From contig NZ_CP033970.1 of NCBI RefSeq assembly GCF_003854935.1, positions 1,488,001 through 1,552,000 of the forward strand: a stretch of 64,000 bases of DNA, written 5' to 3'. The notes beneath the pieces were generated by a model that was not told the DNA's origin, did no database searches, and worked only from the letters and a program-made list of their open reading frames with translations. The DNA comes from Cupriavidus pauculus (GTDB lineage: Bacteria; Pseudomonadota; Gammaproteobacteria; Burkholderiales; Burkholderiaceae). Below are positions 1 through 6,809 of the stretch, one piece after another. The position numbers and the translations under genes are program-made. Every line of letters starts with the position of its first letter. Position 1 is the stretch's first letter.

Positions 1-173
1 CGTACCACCTCCAGCACCAGGTCGTCCTTGGCCGGGAAGTAGTAGTGGATGCTCGACGTCTTCACGCCCACCAGCTCCGCCAGGTCGCGGTAGCTGAAAC
101 CGTTGTAGCCCCGTTGCCGGATCAGCACGGAGGCGTGCTCGAGCAGTTGATCACGTACGGAATGCGTCTTCAT
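1..173 (-). CDS. TetR/AcrR-family regulator, N-terminal part (cut by window edge)
   Basis: Only the first 57 codons or so lie in the window; the rest is to the left of base 1. The visible part is a typical TetR DNA-binding domain: a helix beginning VRDQLLEHASVLIRQRGYNG, then FSYRDLAELVGVKTSSIHYY as the helix-turn-helix, then FPAKDDLV. It is the last gene of a minus-strand group that starts with the DGAR-repeat gene at 1000 and includes the 33-aa peptide gene at 350. TetR proteins usually repress their own operon and neighbours, so I infer that the palindromes at 1094-1111 and 1228-1245 are its operators. The ligand is unknown. Confidence 0.85.
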   Translation of the reverse strand, partial: MKTHSVRDQLLEHASVLIRQRGYNGFSYRDLAELVGVKTSSIHYYFPAKDDLVLEVV

Positions 174-248
174 TTCGGTTGCCCGCGCCAGCCTGGCGCC
201 GGACCCTCCTGTTATCGGTGCGTCGGCATCCTGCCCGGGGGGCAGGCG

Positions 249-350
249 TCAGACGGTCATCGTCTGCGCAACCAGCGATAGGACTGCGCCGCTGGCGAGG
301 CAAAGCACCACCCAGCCGCCCAGGATCAGGGCTGTGTCACGCAAGGTCAT
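249..350 (-). CDS. 33-aa single-span membrane peptide (hypothetical)
   Basis: A short open frame on the minus strand with a good Shine-Dalgarno sequence: GGAGTGACATC directly precedes the ATG. The product begins MTLRDTALILGGWVV and is almost wholly one hydrophobic segment (residues about 7-28) with a short charged N-terminus, as expected for a small inner-membrane protein. It lies between the DGAR-repeat gene (ends 416) and the tetR gene (starts 173), on the same strand, so it is probably co-transcribed with both. I recognise no family. The main doubt is whether it is translated; strand, ribosome site and hydrophobicity favour it. Confidence 0.55.
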   Translation of the reverse strand: MTLRDTALILGGWVVLCLASGAVLSLVAQTMTV

Positions 351-415
351 GATGTCACTCCAGAATTCGATGCCGGCGGCGTCCCGGGTTTGCCCGGGCG
401 CCACCGGCGCGGGTA

Positions 416-1000
416 TCAGGCCAGCGCGCCGTCGGTGTAGACGTCGGTCGAACGGGCGCCGTCGAAGTACGGGTTGCGCGGACCGTTGCCACGGGCGCCG
501 TCCAGGTACGGATCGACCTTGCGGGCCGGGCTGGCGGACACACCCTTCGTGTCCAGGCCGGCCACGGTGCGGGCACCGTCGGTGTACGGGTCGAACTTGC
601 CGATCTTGGCGCCGTCGGTGAACGGGTCGGCCTTGCCGATGCGGGCACCGTCGGTGAACACGTCGCGGCTGCCCACGGCGGCCACCAGGCCGTCACGGTT
701 GGTCACGCGGGCACCTTCGGTGAAGACGTCGCGCTGGCCGATGCCGGCCACCAGGCCGTCACGGTTCGTCACACGTGCGCCGTCGGTGTAGGCATCGCGG
801 GTGCCGATGCGGGCGCCTTCGCTGAACGAGTCGAACTTGCCTTGGCGGGCGCCGTCGGTGAAGGCGCTGCGCGGGTCATTGACGCGGTAGCTGTAGCCGT
901 AGACTTCGCCGGCCTTCTGCACGGCGGGGGCGGCCTGGGCGGCGCCAGCAACGAAAGCGGCGGCGAGGGCGGCGGCGGTAACGATGGTCTTGACGTTCAT
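416..1000 (-). CDS. Exported DGAR-repeat protein (uncharacterised)
   Basis: 194 aa. Residues 1-23 form a Sec signal peptide ending AGAAQA. The mature part carries ten copies of a short motif, [FY]-x-[DE]-G-A-[RKL], whose D/E-G pairs fall at residues 49, 61, 73, 95, 117, 129, 141, 167, 180 and 190. The core spacing is 12 residues, with 22 where a longer unit is duplicated. There is no Cys and no transmembrane segment after the signal. The start is supported by AAGGAGAGCATC before the ATG. The Asp-rich motif faintly resembles a calcium loop but lacks the usual position-3 acid. A second protein with the same period is at 16681-16992. Function is unknown; a periplasmic or secreted structural or binding role is inference only. 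Confidence 0.85.
   Translation of the reverse strand: MNVKTIVTAAALAAAFVAGAAQAAPAVQKAGEVYGYSYRVNDPRSAFTDGARQGKFDSFSEGARIGTRDAYTDGARVTNRDGLVAGIGQRDVFTEGARVTNRDGLVAAVGSRDVFTDGARIGKADPFTDGAKIGKFDPYTDGARTVAGLDTKGVSASPARKVDPYLDGARGNGPRNPYFDGARSTDVYTDGALA
647..778 (-). repeat. Tandem 66-bp in-frame duplication inside the DGAR gene
   Basis: Two adjacent 66-bp units (713-778 and 647-712) encode 22-residue units at residues 75-96 and 97-118. Both contain VTNRDGLVA and end in RDVFT[ED]G. They differ only at a few residues (GIGQ versus AVGS, E versus D), so this is a recent internal duplication within the repeat protein. Confidence 0.8.
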
Positions 1001-1093
1001 GATGCTCTCCTTTGCTCGGGCCGGCGATCCTGGTTCAGGGGCGGGTCGGGGGCCGATGTCTGTTTGGCGATATCGCGATCTTTCTTTGTTGCT

Positions 1094-1111
1094 ATCTACT
1101 GATAGGTAGAT
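1094..1111. promoter_or_regulatory. Palindromic operator-like site, promoter-proximal to the DGAR gene
   Basis: ATCTAC-N6-GTAGAT with perfect 6-bp arms, about 95 bp upstream of the DGAR start. It closely matches the second palindrome at 1228-1245 (both contain ATCTACT, then TAG, then TAGAT), so the two look like paired binding sites for one dimeric regulator. The TetR protein at the end of the same operon is the obvious candidate, by inference. Confidence 0.6.
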
Positions 1112-1119
1112 GGCGGGGG

Positions 1120-1215
1120 CTAAAAAAAAGACCGCTTCCGGTACTGACTATCCAACCTGTGATGCTTGGCTTCAGCGCTGTTCGCTTTGTCTTGCTGCGG
1201 CAGTGCGTCGTCCAT
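1120..1215 (-). CDS. Possible 31-aa leader ORF upstream of the DGAR gene
   Basis: Begins MDDALPQQDKANSAEAK just downstream of the promoter at 1223-1251 and ends in Ser-Phe-Phe. Its last codons are the T8 run that follows a short ACCG-GAAG-CGGT hairpin. It is hydrophilic, Lys/Gln/Ala rich, and similar to nothing I know. The ribosome site is weak (CGAG 4 bases before ATG). It may be a leader peptide whose end coincides with an attenuator, or simply untranslated leader. Confidence 0.25.
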   Translation of the reverse strand: MDDALPQQDKANSAEAKHHRLDSQYRKRSFF

Positions 1216-1222
1216 GGCTCGA

Positions 1223-1251
1223 ATATTATCTACTACTAGATAGATAAGCAA
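1223..1251 (-). promoter_or_regulatory. Sigma-70 promoter with operator in the spacer, reading into the DGAR operon
   Basis: On the minus strand: -35 TTGCTT (1246-1251), a 17-bp spacer, and -10 TAATAT (1223-1228). The spacer is almost entirely the imperfect palindrome 1228-1245 (ATCTAT...GTAGAT read on the minus strand). A protein bound there would block RNA polymerase directly, the usual mode for TetR repressors. The rest of 1001-1331 contains the second palindrome, a possible leader ORF and a T8 run; I see nothing else in it. Confidence 0.6.
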
Positions 1252-1331
1252 GGGAAATTTGGAGAAATTGCGATGTACTTCTGGAGGTCTGCCTCTAGAC
1301 CCTTCACTGGCCCATCGTAAGACTTTAAATT

Positions 1332-1372
1332 CAAAAAGAAAAAACGCCGGCACCGCTGACGCGATGCCGACG
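1332..1372 (-). terminator. Rho-independent terminator of the FAH/VOC operon
   Basis: A 12-bp stem (1345-1356 with 1361-1372, two or three G-T pairs) closed by a 4-base loop, followed on the minus strand by TTTTTTCTTTTT. It lies 26 bases after the stop of the FAH gene and separates that operon from the DGAR promoter. Confidence 0.9.
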
Positions 1373-1398
1373 CTCCGGCTTCCGGGGTCGCCCGGGCT

Positions 1399-2094
1399 CT
1401 AGCGCTGGCCAATCGAAAAAGCGATCTCGCCGACACCTTCCACGCCGCCGGTTACCTTGTCGCCGGGGTTCAATGCCCCCACGCCGGCCGGCGTGCCGGT
1501 GAAGATCAGGTCGCCGGGCTGCAGCGTCATCGCTTCGGAGATATAGGCGATGACGTCCGCCACCGGCCAGATCAGCTCGTTCAGGTCGCCCTGCTGGCGG
1601 GGCTCACCGTTGACCTTGAGCCAGATCGCGCCCTGGGCCGGGTGCCCGATGGCGGACACCGGCTGCAGCGGGCCACATGGGCCCGACGCGTCGAACGACT
1701 TCGACCAGTCCCACGGGCGGCTCATCTTCTTGGCCACGTCCTGCAGGTCGCGGCGCGTCAGGTCCACGCCCACGCCGTAGCCCCAGACCAGGTCCAGCGC
1801 CTGCGCCGGCTTGACGTTGGCGCCCGGCTTGCCGATGGCCACCACCAGTTCGATCTCGTGGTGCAGGTTCTCCGTCAGCGGCGGGTAGGGCACCGTGCCC
1901 TCGGCAGCCACCACGGCGTCGGCCGGCTTGGTGAAGAAGAACGGCGGCTCGCGGTCCGGGTCCTTGCCCATCTCGCGGGCGTGCGCGGCATAGTTGCGGC
2001 CTACGCAGAACACGCGGCGGATCGGAAAACGGGCCTGGCTGCCGGCCACTGCAACGCTCGGCTGCGGCGCCGGCTGGATGACGAAATCGGTCAT
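1399..2094 (-). CDS. Fumarylacetoacetate hydrolase (FAH) family protein
   Basis: 231 aa, the usual size for the short bacterial FAH proteins that hydrolyse fumarylpyruvate or acylpyruvates or act as hydratases/decarboxylases in aromatic catabolism. Visible family hallmarks are CVGRNYAAHA near residue 30, FFFTKPADAV near 52, the metal-binding HHEIELVVAIG (two Glu ligands) near 78, GYGVGVDLTRRDLQ with the Asp ligand, and the C-terminal IFTGTPAGVG. It follows the VOC gene by 39 bases on the same strand and is closed by a strong terminator. A gentisate-type pathway is possible, but no ring-cleavage enzyme is next to it, so the substrate is open. Confidence 0.88.
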   Translation of the reverse strand: MTDFVIQPAPQPSVAVAGSQARFPIRRVFCVGRNYAAHAREMGKDPDREPPFFFTKPADAVVAAEGTVPYPPLTENLHHEIELVVAIGKPGANVKPAQALDLVWGYGVGVDLTRRDLQDVAKKMSRPWDWSKSFDASGPCGPLQPVSAIGHPAQGAIWLKVNGEPRQQGDLNELIWPVADVIAYISEAMTLQPGDLIFTGTPAGVGALNPGDKVTGGVEGVGEIAFSIGQR

Positions 2095-2133
2095 GGTCTC
2101 GCTCGGTGGAAGAAATGGTGGGCTGACGGCCGG

Positions 2134-2559
2134 TTACTTGGCAAACACCTGGCTCATGTCGCCGAATGCCTTGAATTCCAGGGCGTTGCCCGACGGATCC
2201 AGGAAGAACATCGTCGCCTGCTCGCCCACCTGGCCCTTGAAGCGCACGTGCGGCTCGATCACGAAACGGGTGCCGGCGGCGCGCAGCTTGTCGGCCAGCC
2301 GCTCCCATTCGTCCATCGGCAGGATCGCGCCGAAGTGGCGGACCGGCACGTCGTCGCCGTCGACGGCGCTGGTGGCGCGATGGCCACACTCGTCGGGCGA
2401 CAGGTGCGCCACCACCTGATGGCCGTAGAAGTTGAAGTCGACCCAGGCATCGGAACTGCGGCCTTCCGGGCAGCCGAGCAGGTCGCCGTAGAACTGGCGG
2501 GCCGTCGCAAGGTCGTGGACCGGAAAGGCCAGGTGGAACAGGGGAATGGCGGCAGTCAT
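2134..2559 (-). CDS. VOC-superfamily (glyoxalase/extradiol-like) protein
   Basis: 141 aa with the two beta-alpha-beta-beta-beta modules of the vicinal-oxygen-chelate fold. It opens with [20 protein letters not shown] (first His ligand), has [19 protein letters not shown] in the second module, and ends [14 protein letters not shown], where the Glu is the usual last metal ligand. Likely a metal-dependent lyase, isomerase or dioxygenase of small molecules. It is first in a two-gene operon with the FAH hydrolase, divergent from a LysR gene at 2659, so it is probably under that regulator. Confidence 0.82.
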   Translation of the reverse strand: MTAAIPLFHLAFPVHDLATARQFYGDLLGCPEGRSSDAWVDFNFYGHQVVAHLSPDECGHRATSAVDGDDVPVRHFGAILPMDEWERLADKLRAAGTRFVIEPHVRFKGQVGEQATMFFLDPSGNALEFKAFGDMSQVFAK

Positions 2560-2591
2560 GGCTTTCTGTGGGGGTGTGGAAAGGACTGTCG

Positions 2592-2620
2592 TTGATTGTA
2601 ATCAGCAGAACTCGTAATAT
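2592..2620 (+). promoter_or_regulatory. LysR promoter fused to a T-N11-A palindrome; overlapping divergent promoter
   Basis: On the plus strand, -35 TTGATT (2592-2597), 17 bp, -10 TAATAT (2615-2620) point to the LysR gene. TGATT-GT-AATCA (2593-2604) is a perfect palindrome inside a T-N11-A frame, the usual LysR-type box, and covers the -35. On the minus strand TACAAT (2595-2600) with TTCATA (2618-2623) could serve the VOC gene. This arrangement suits autorepression plus control of the divergent operon. Confidence 0.5.
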
Positions 2621-2658
2621 GAAACGAATGATTTTCTGACTGAGCATCGAAATTTTCG

Positions 2659-3573
2659 ATGCCTGGCGCGCCGCTCCCTCCGCCATCCACACCGCCCCCC
2701 CGCCCCGTGCTCCGTTATTTCAAGACCTTCCTCGTCGCCGCCGAAACCGGCTCGTTCTCGGCCGCCGGCGCGCGGCTTGGCCTGACCCAGTCGGCGGTCA
2801 GCACCCAGATCCGCCGGCTGGAGGAAGACCTCGGCTGCACGCTGTTCGACCGCTCCGGCAAGTCCGTGACGCTGAGCGACGAAGGCCAGCAGGCGCTGGC
2901 CGATGCCGCGCGGATCGTGGCGCTCTATGAATCGATGAAAGGCGCGCGGGCGCAGCGCGATACGGCCCCACTGGACCTGGGCGCCGTGTCGACGGTGCAG
3001 TCGAGCCTGCTGCCGCGCGCGATGCAGCGCTTTCGCCAGGCGCATCCCGACACGCACGTGAACATCGTGCCGGGCATGTCGACGCAGTTGCTGACGCAGG
3101 TAGATGCCCGCGAGCTCGACATCGCCGTGCTGGTCAAGCCCCGGCTGGGCATCCCGCCCGAACTGAAATGGGTGCCGCTGATCCACGAGCGATTCGTGGC
3201 CGTGGCGCCGCCGGGGTCGCCGGACACGCTCAAGGCGCTGCTGGAAACCGTGCCGTTCATCCGCTACAACCGCCATTCAACCGGCGGCCAGCTGGTGGAC
3301 CGCTACCTGCGGCGCCACCGGTTCTGGGTGCGCGAGGGCATGGAGCTGGACGAGCCCGCCGTGATCCTGCAGATGGTCAGCGAGGGGCTGGGCTGCGCGA
3401 TCATCCCGTCGGCACTGGTGCCGCTGCGGCAGACGCCGAACATCGTCGAGGTGCCGATGCCGGGCCAGCCGCTGTATCGCGAGATCGGCGTGCTGGTGCG
3501 GCAGTCGGCGCTCAAGCGCGCGCCGGCCGCCGCGCTGATCGACGCTTTTGCCGCGGCCAGCCGCGATCTTTAG
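2659..3573 (+). CDS. LysR-type transcriptional regulator
   Basis: 304 aa. The N-terminal winged helix-turn-helix is clear (LRYFKTFLVAAETGSFSAAG, LTQSAVSTQIRRLEEDLG, LFDRSGKSVTLSDEG), after a Pro-rich lead of about 17 residues that may not all be translated; GTG at 2707 is an alternative start. The remaining two thirds is the periplasmic-binding-like effector domain, with the FVAVAPPGSP and GLGCAIIPSALV segments usual in the family. It is divergent from the VOC-FAH operon and meets the MFS gene tail to tail with only 3 bases between. Probable regulator of VOC-FAH. Confidence 0.88.
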   Translation: MPGAPLPPPSTPPPRPVLRYFKTFLVAAETGSFSAAGARLGLTQSAVSTQIRRLEEDLGCTLFDRSGKSVTLSDEGQQALADAARIVALYESMKGARAQRDTAPLDLGAVSTVQSSLLPRAMQRFRQAHPDTHVNIVPGMSTQLLTQVDARELDIAVLVKPRLGIPPELKWVPLIHERFVAVAPPGSPDTLKALLETVPFIRYNRHSTGGQLVDRYLRRHRFWVREGMELDEPAVILQMVSEGLGCAIIPSALVPLRQTPNIVEVPMPGQPLYREIGVLVRQSALKRAPAAALIDAFAAASRDL

Positions 3574-3576
3574 CGC

Positions 3577-4890
3577 TTACGCCTGCGCGGCGCGCACGGC
3601 CGGCTCGGGCGACTTGCGGCGCACCATCAGCGCCAGCAGCGCGGCCAGCAGGCAGGCCGATCCCGCCACATAGAGCGCCGGGGAATAGGTCAGCCACAGC
3701 GTGCGCGACAGCCCTGCGCCAAACGCCGCCGTCGCCGCGCCGATCTGGTGCGCGGCAAAGATCCAGCCGAACACCATCGGCGCGCGCTCGCGGCCGAACG
3801 TGCTGCCGGCCAGCTTGATCGTCGGCGGCACCGTGGCAATCCAGTCCAGGCCGTAGAACATCGCAAAGATCGACAGGCCGTAGAGCGTGAATTCCGAATG
3901 CGGCAGCCAGAACAGCGACAGGCCGCGCAGCGCGTAGTACCAGAACAGCAGCTTGCGGCTGTCGTAGCGGTCCGACAGCCAGCCCGACAGGATGGTGCCG
4001 ACGAAGTCGAACGCGCCCATCATCGCCAGCGCCGATGCCGCCGGCACGGCCGACATGCCGAAGTCCGCGCACAGCGCGATGAAGTGCGTCTGGATCAGCC
4101 CGTTGGTCGACAGCCCGCAGATGAAGAACGTGCCGGCCAGGATCCAGAACGTCTGCGTCCGGGCGGCCTCGCCCAGCACGACGAACGGGCCCTTCCAGGA
4201 CATCGGCACGGCCGCCGGCCCTGGGGCGGGCGCGGCCGGGGTGGCCGGGGTGGCCGGTAACTCGCCGAATGGCGCCAGGCCCACGTCGGACGGGCGGTTG
4301 CGCATCAGCCCCAGCACGACCAGCGCCAGCGTGCCGCACGCCGCCAGCACCGGCAGCACGGCCACGCGCCAGCCCATGTGCTCGATCAGCCAGGCCGCCA
4401 CGGGCAGGAAGGCCAGCTGGCCGGTGGCCGAACTGGCCGTCAGCAGGCCAATCACGAGCCCGCGCCGCGCCGTGAACCAGCGGTTGGCGACCAGCGCGGC
4501 CAGCACCAGCGCCGTCAGGCCGGAGCCAACGCCGAGCATCAGCCCCCAGGCCAGGAACAGTTGCCAGAGCTGGGTTGATACCGTGGCCAGCGCCATGCCG
4601 CCGGCAATCAGCGCCAGCGCCGCGCAGACCACGTTGCGAATGCCGAAGCGCTCCATCAGGATCGCGGAAAACGGCGCCATCAGGCCGAACAGCGCAAAGC
4701 GGAAGGCCAGGATCGACGAGACCTGGTCGGTGCTCCAGCCCATCTCGGCGGTCAACGGTTTCAAGAAGGCGCCGGGCAGACCGAGCGCGGCGGAAGTGGT
4801 CAGCATCACGCAGAACGTGAGGCTGGCGACGATCCAGGCGTAATGGACGCCGCGCCGGTCCAGCCGGCGGGAAAGGGCTTGCGCGAACAT
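3577..4890 (-). CDS. Major facilitator superfamily transporter
   Basis: 437 aa with about twelve hydrophobic segments in two halves joined by an Ala/Pro-rich loop (APAPGPAAVP, residues about 220-232). The loop 2-3 signature is only loosely kept (SAILMERFGIRNV), and GWLSDRYDSRK in the second half is the matching motif. Probably a proton-coupled uptake or efflux carrier in the inner membrane; substrate unknown. It lies 36 bases after the TetR gene at 4927-5535 and is likely co-transcribed with it, so its expression is probably controlled by that repressor. Confidence 0.88.
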   Translation of the reverse strand: MFAQALSRRLDRRGVHYAWIVASLTFCVMLTTSAALGLPGAFLKPLTAEMGWSTDQVSSILAFRFALFGLMAPFSAILMERFGIRNVVCAALALIAGGMALATVSTQLWQLFLAWGLMLGVGSGLTALVLAALVANRWFTARRGLVIGLLTASSATGQLAFLPVAAWLIEHMGWRVAVLPVLAACGTLALVVLGLMRNRPSDVGLAPFGELPATPATPAAPAPGPAAVPMSWKGPFVVLGEAARTQTFWILAGTFFICGLSTNGLIQTHFIALCADFGMSAVPAASALAMMGAFDFVGTILSGWLSDRYDSRKLLFWYYALRGLSLFWLPHSEFTLYGLSIFAMFYGLDWIATVPPTIKLAGSTFGRERAPMVFGWIFAAHQIGAATAAFGAGLSRTLWLTYSPALYVAGSACLLAALLALMVRRKSPEPAVRAAQA

Positions 4891-4926
4891 GGGGCTCCGG
4901 GATGGGTGGGGGCTCAGAAAAGGAAG

Positions 4927-5535
4927 TCAGGCGGCGGCGGGCACCGGGTCGGCCAGCAGGGCGGCGCGGGCGGCGTCGAGAATTTCGTCGGACAGCGCGT
5001 CGCCGGCCGTGGCGCGCGCCAGCGTGATGGCGCCGACCATCGTGGCCAGTTCCAGCAGGGCGGTGCGATGGGCGGCGTCGGCCGTGTCCGGCTGGGCCGG
5101 GGCGGTCGATTTCCAGGCGGCCAGCAGTTGCCGGATGCCGTCGACATACGCCTGCCGCACGGGTTTGCCGGCCGGTTCGCGCGCCACGTCGCCAACCAGT
5201 GCCGACGCGGGGCAGCCATGCCCCGGCGCGTCGCGGTGCCGCTCGTGCAGGTACGACGTGACCAGTGCCTCGCGGGCGGCGCGCGGGCTGCCGGCGTCGG
5301 CGATCCGCTGTTCCCACAGCGCGGCGGAATCGCTGAACGCCCGCGCGCAGGCGACGGCTGCCAGGTCGTCCTTCGACGCAAAGTGACCGTAGAAGCCGCC
5401 GTGCGTCAGGCCCGCGTCGGCCATCACCTGTGCGACCGATACGCCATGCAGGCCATGCTGGCGGAACAGGCGGGCTGACGAAGCCTCGATGGCCGACCTA
5501 TGCTGATCGGCAACTGCCCGCGATGCGCGTGCCAT
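4927..5535 (-). CDS. TetR-family transcriptional regulator
   Basis: 202 aa. The HTH is VSVAQVMADAGLTHGGFYGH followed by FASKDDLAAV, the pattern of the large TetR subgroup that controls MFS pumps and SDR or nitroreductase genes. The C-terminal ligand domain is helical with two Cys. It begins a minus-strand pair with the MFS gene and is divergent from the SDR gene at 5708. The 172-bp gap contains repeated CATCCA words and GATGAC/GTCATC arms that could be its operators. Inducer unknown. Confidence 0.87.
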   Translation of the reverse strand: MARASRAVADQHRSAIEASSARLFRQHGLHGVSVAQVMADAGLTHGGFYGHFASKDDLAAVACARAFSDSAALWEQRIADAGSPRAAREALVTSYLHERHRDAPGHGCPASALVGDVAREPAGKPVRQAYVDGIRQLLAAWKSTAPAQPDTADAAHRTALLELATMVGAITLARATAGDALSDEILDAARAALLADPVPAAA

Positions 5536-5580
5536 ATCCGTTCCTCCCCCGATGCAATCGTGCAGATAGAAAAATTGCGC

Positions 5581-5609
5581 TTGCCAGGAGTTTAGATGAC
5601 ATCCATACT
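5581..5609 (+). promoter_or_regulatory. Probable sigma-70 promoter of the SDR gene
   Basis: TTGCCA (5581-5586), 17 bp, CATACT (5604-5609), about 100 bp upstream of the SDR start. GATGAC and GTCATC arms near 5595 and 5628 flank the -10 and may be regulator half-sites. Confidence 0.4.
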
Positions 5610-5707
5610 TTATTCAATAGATGTTGGTCGTCATCCAAATGACCCGATGGCGGGCCAGCGTCGACACCCCCGTTGAAACCTCTGTCTCATCCAAAGGAGA
5701 ACCTGCC

Positions 5708-6472
5708 ATGTTCAAACTGTTCGATATGTCCGGCCGCGTCGCGGTGGTGACCGGATCCACCAAGGGAATGGGCCTGGAGATGGCCCGCGCGCTGGGCCAG
5801 GCCGGTGCGCGCGTGGTTGTGTCGGGCCGGGCGGCCGATGTGTCCGAGCAGGTGGCGGCCGGGCTGCGCGAGCAGGGCATCGACGCCACGGGCATTGCCT
5901 GCGACATCGTCGATCTGGCCAGCGTGCGCGCGTTTGCCGACCAGGTGCTGGCCAAGTTTGGCCGCGTGGACGCGCTGGTGCTGAACGCGGCCGGCAGCAC
6001 GGCCGTCGGGTCGATGCTGGGGCAGGGGCCCGAGCAGTTCGACGAGGTGATGGCCGGCAACGTGCGCGGCAACCTCGTGCTGGTCAACGCGCTGGCACCG
6101 CAGATGATGGAGCGCAAGGACGGCTCGATCACGTTCATGTCGAGCATCGCCGCGCGCCGCGGATCGGCCATGCTGGCGCTCTACAGCATCTCCAAGGGCG
6201 CCACGGACCTGGCCATGCGCAACCTCGCGCAGACGCTGGGACCGTACAACATCAACGTCAACAGCATCAACCCCGGCCCGGTACGCACCGATTTCTCGCG
6301 CGACGCGCTCTGGGGCGACCCCGAACGCGAAAAGGCCCTGTCCGCCGGCATCCCCCTGCGTCGCATCGCCGAAGCAGTCGACGTGGCCGGCCTTGCCCTG
6401 CTGCTGGCCTCGCCGGCAGGCCGCTATATCTCCGGACAGACGATCGGGGTGGATGGCGGGGCTACGGCTTGA
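5708..6472 (+). CDS. Short-chain dehydrogenase/reductase (SDR)
   Basis: 254 aa, classical SDR length. TGSTKGMG (residues about 15-22) is the cofactor-binding TGxxxGxG, LNAAGS the structural NAG-type motif, FMSSIA holds the catalytic Ser, YSISK is the active-site YxxxK, and [10 protein letters not shown] the post-catalytic loop. The end, [14 protein letters not shown], is typical of 3-oxoacyl reductase-like members. ATG at 5708 is chosen because AAAGGAG lies 7 bases upstream; the frame is open back to 5621 without a better site. Divergent from the TetR-MFS pair, so likely in the same regulon. Substrate not predictable. Confidence 0.9.
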   Translation: MFKLFDMSGRVAVVTGSTKGMGLEMARALGQAGARVVVSGRAADVSEQVAAGLREQGIDATGIACDIVDLASVRAFADQVLAKFGRVDALVLNAAGSTAVGSMLGQGPEQFDEVMAGNVRGNLVLVNALAPQMMERKDGSITFMSSIAARRGSAMLALYSISKGATDLAMRNLAQTLGPYNINVNSINPGPVRTDFSRDALWGDPEREKALSAGIPLRRIAEAVDVAGLALLLASPAGRYISGQTIGVDGGATA

Positions 6473-6500
6473 GGTAAGGGGTTTCAAGCGGCTACGGTTT

Positions 6501-6626
6501 CTCCCCTCTCCCGCGCGCGGGAGAGGGGTTGGGGGAGAGGGCGTCGAGGCTCTGCTTGCCGACCCGTCGCATATAGCGCCGCCGGCCCTCTCCCCCAACC
6601 CCTCTCCCACAAGTGGGAGAGGGGAG
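6501..6626. repeat. 126-bp intergenic inverted-repeat element, copy A
   Basis: Begins CTCCCCTCTCCC and ends GGGAGAGGGGAG. Each end is itself a hairpin (CTCCC-GCGC-GGGAG type). The centre contains GGCTCTGCTTGCCGACC, shared with copies at 19124, 29503 and, weakly, 45552. This copy lies after the SDR gene and before the chemoreceptor gene, and may act as a transcription terminator or REP/MITE-like element. The rest of the gap (6627-6809) shows nothing recognisable. Confidence 0.85.
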
Positions 6627-6809
6627 CCAACCATCGGCGTGAGACGCTCGTCGCAGCGCCAAATCCGTGCCCCGCCGCACCCCCACTGTGCGCGGCCTGC
6701 ACCCCGGTTGTGCAACATCAAAATCCCTCCGAAATCGCAGGAAAAACGGCTTCATTCCGCGGCATTGACGCCGTTACAGCGGGCAAAGGACTTCGATACA
6801 AGGAGCATC

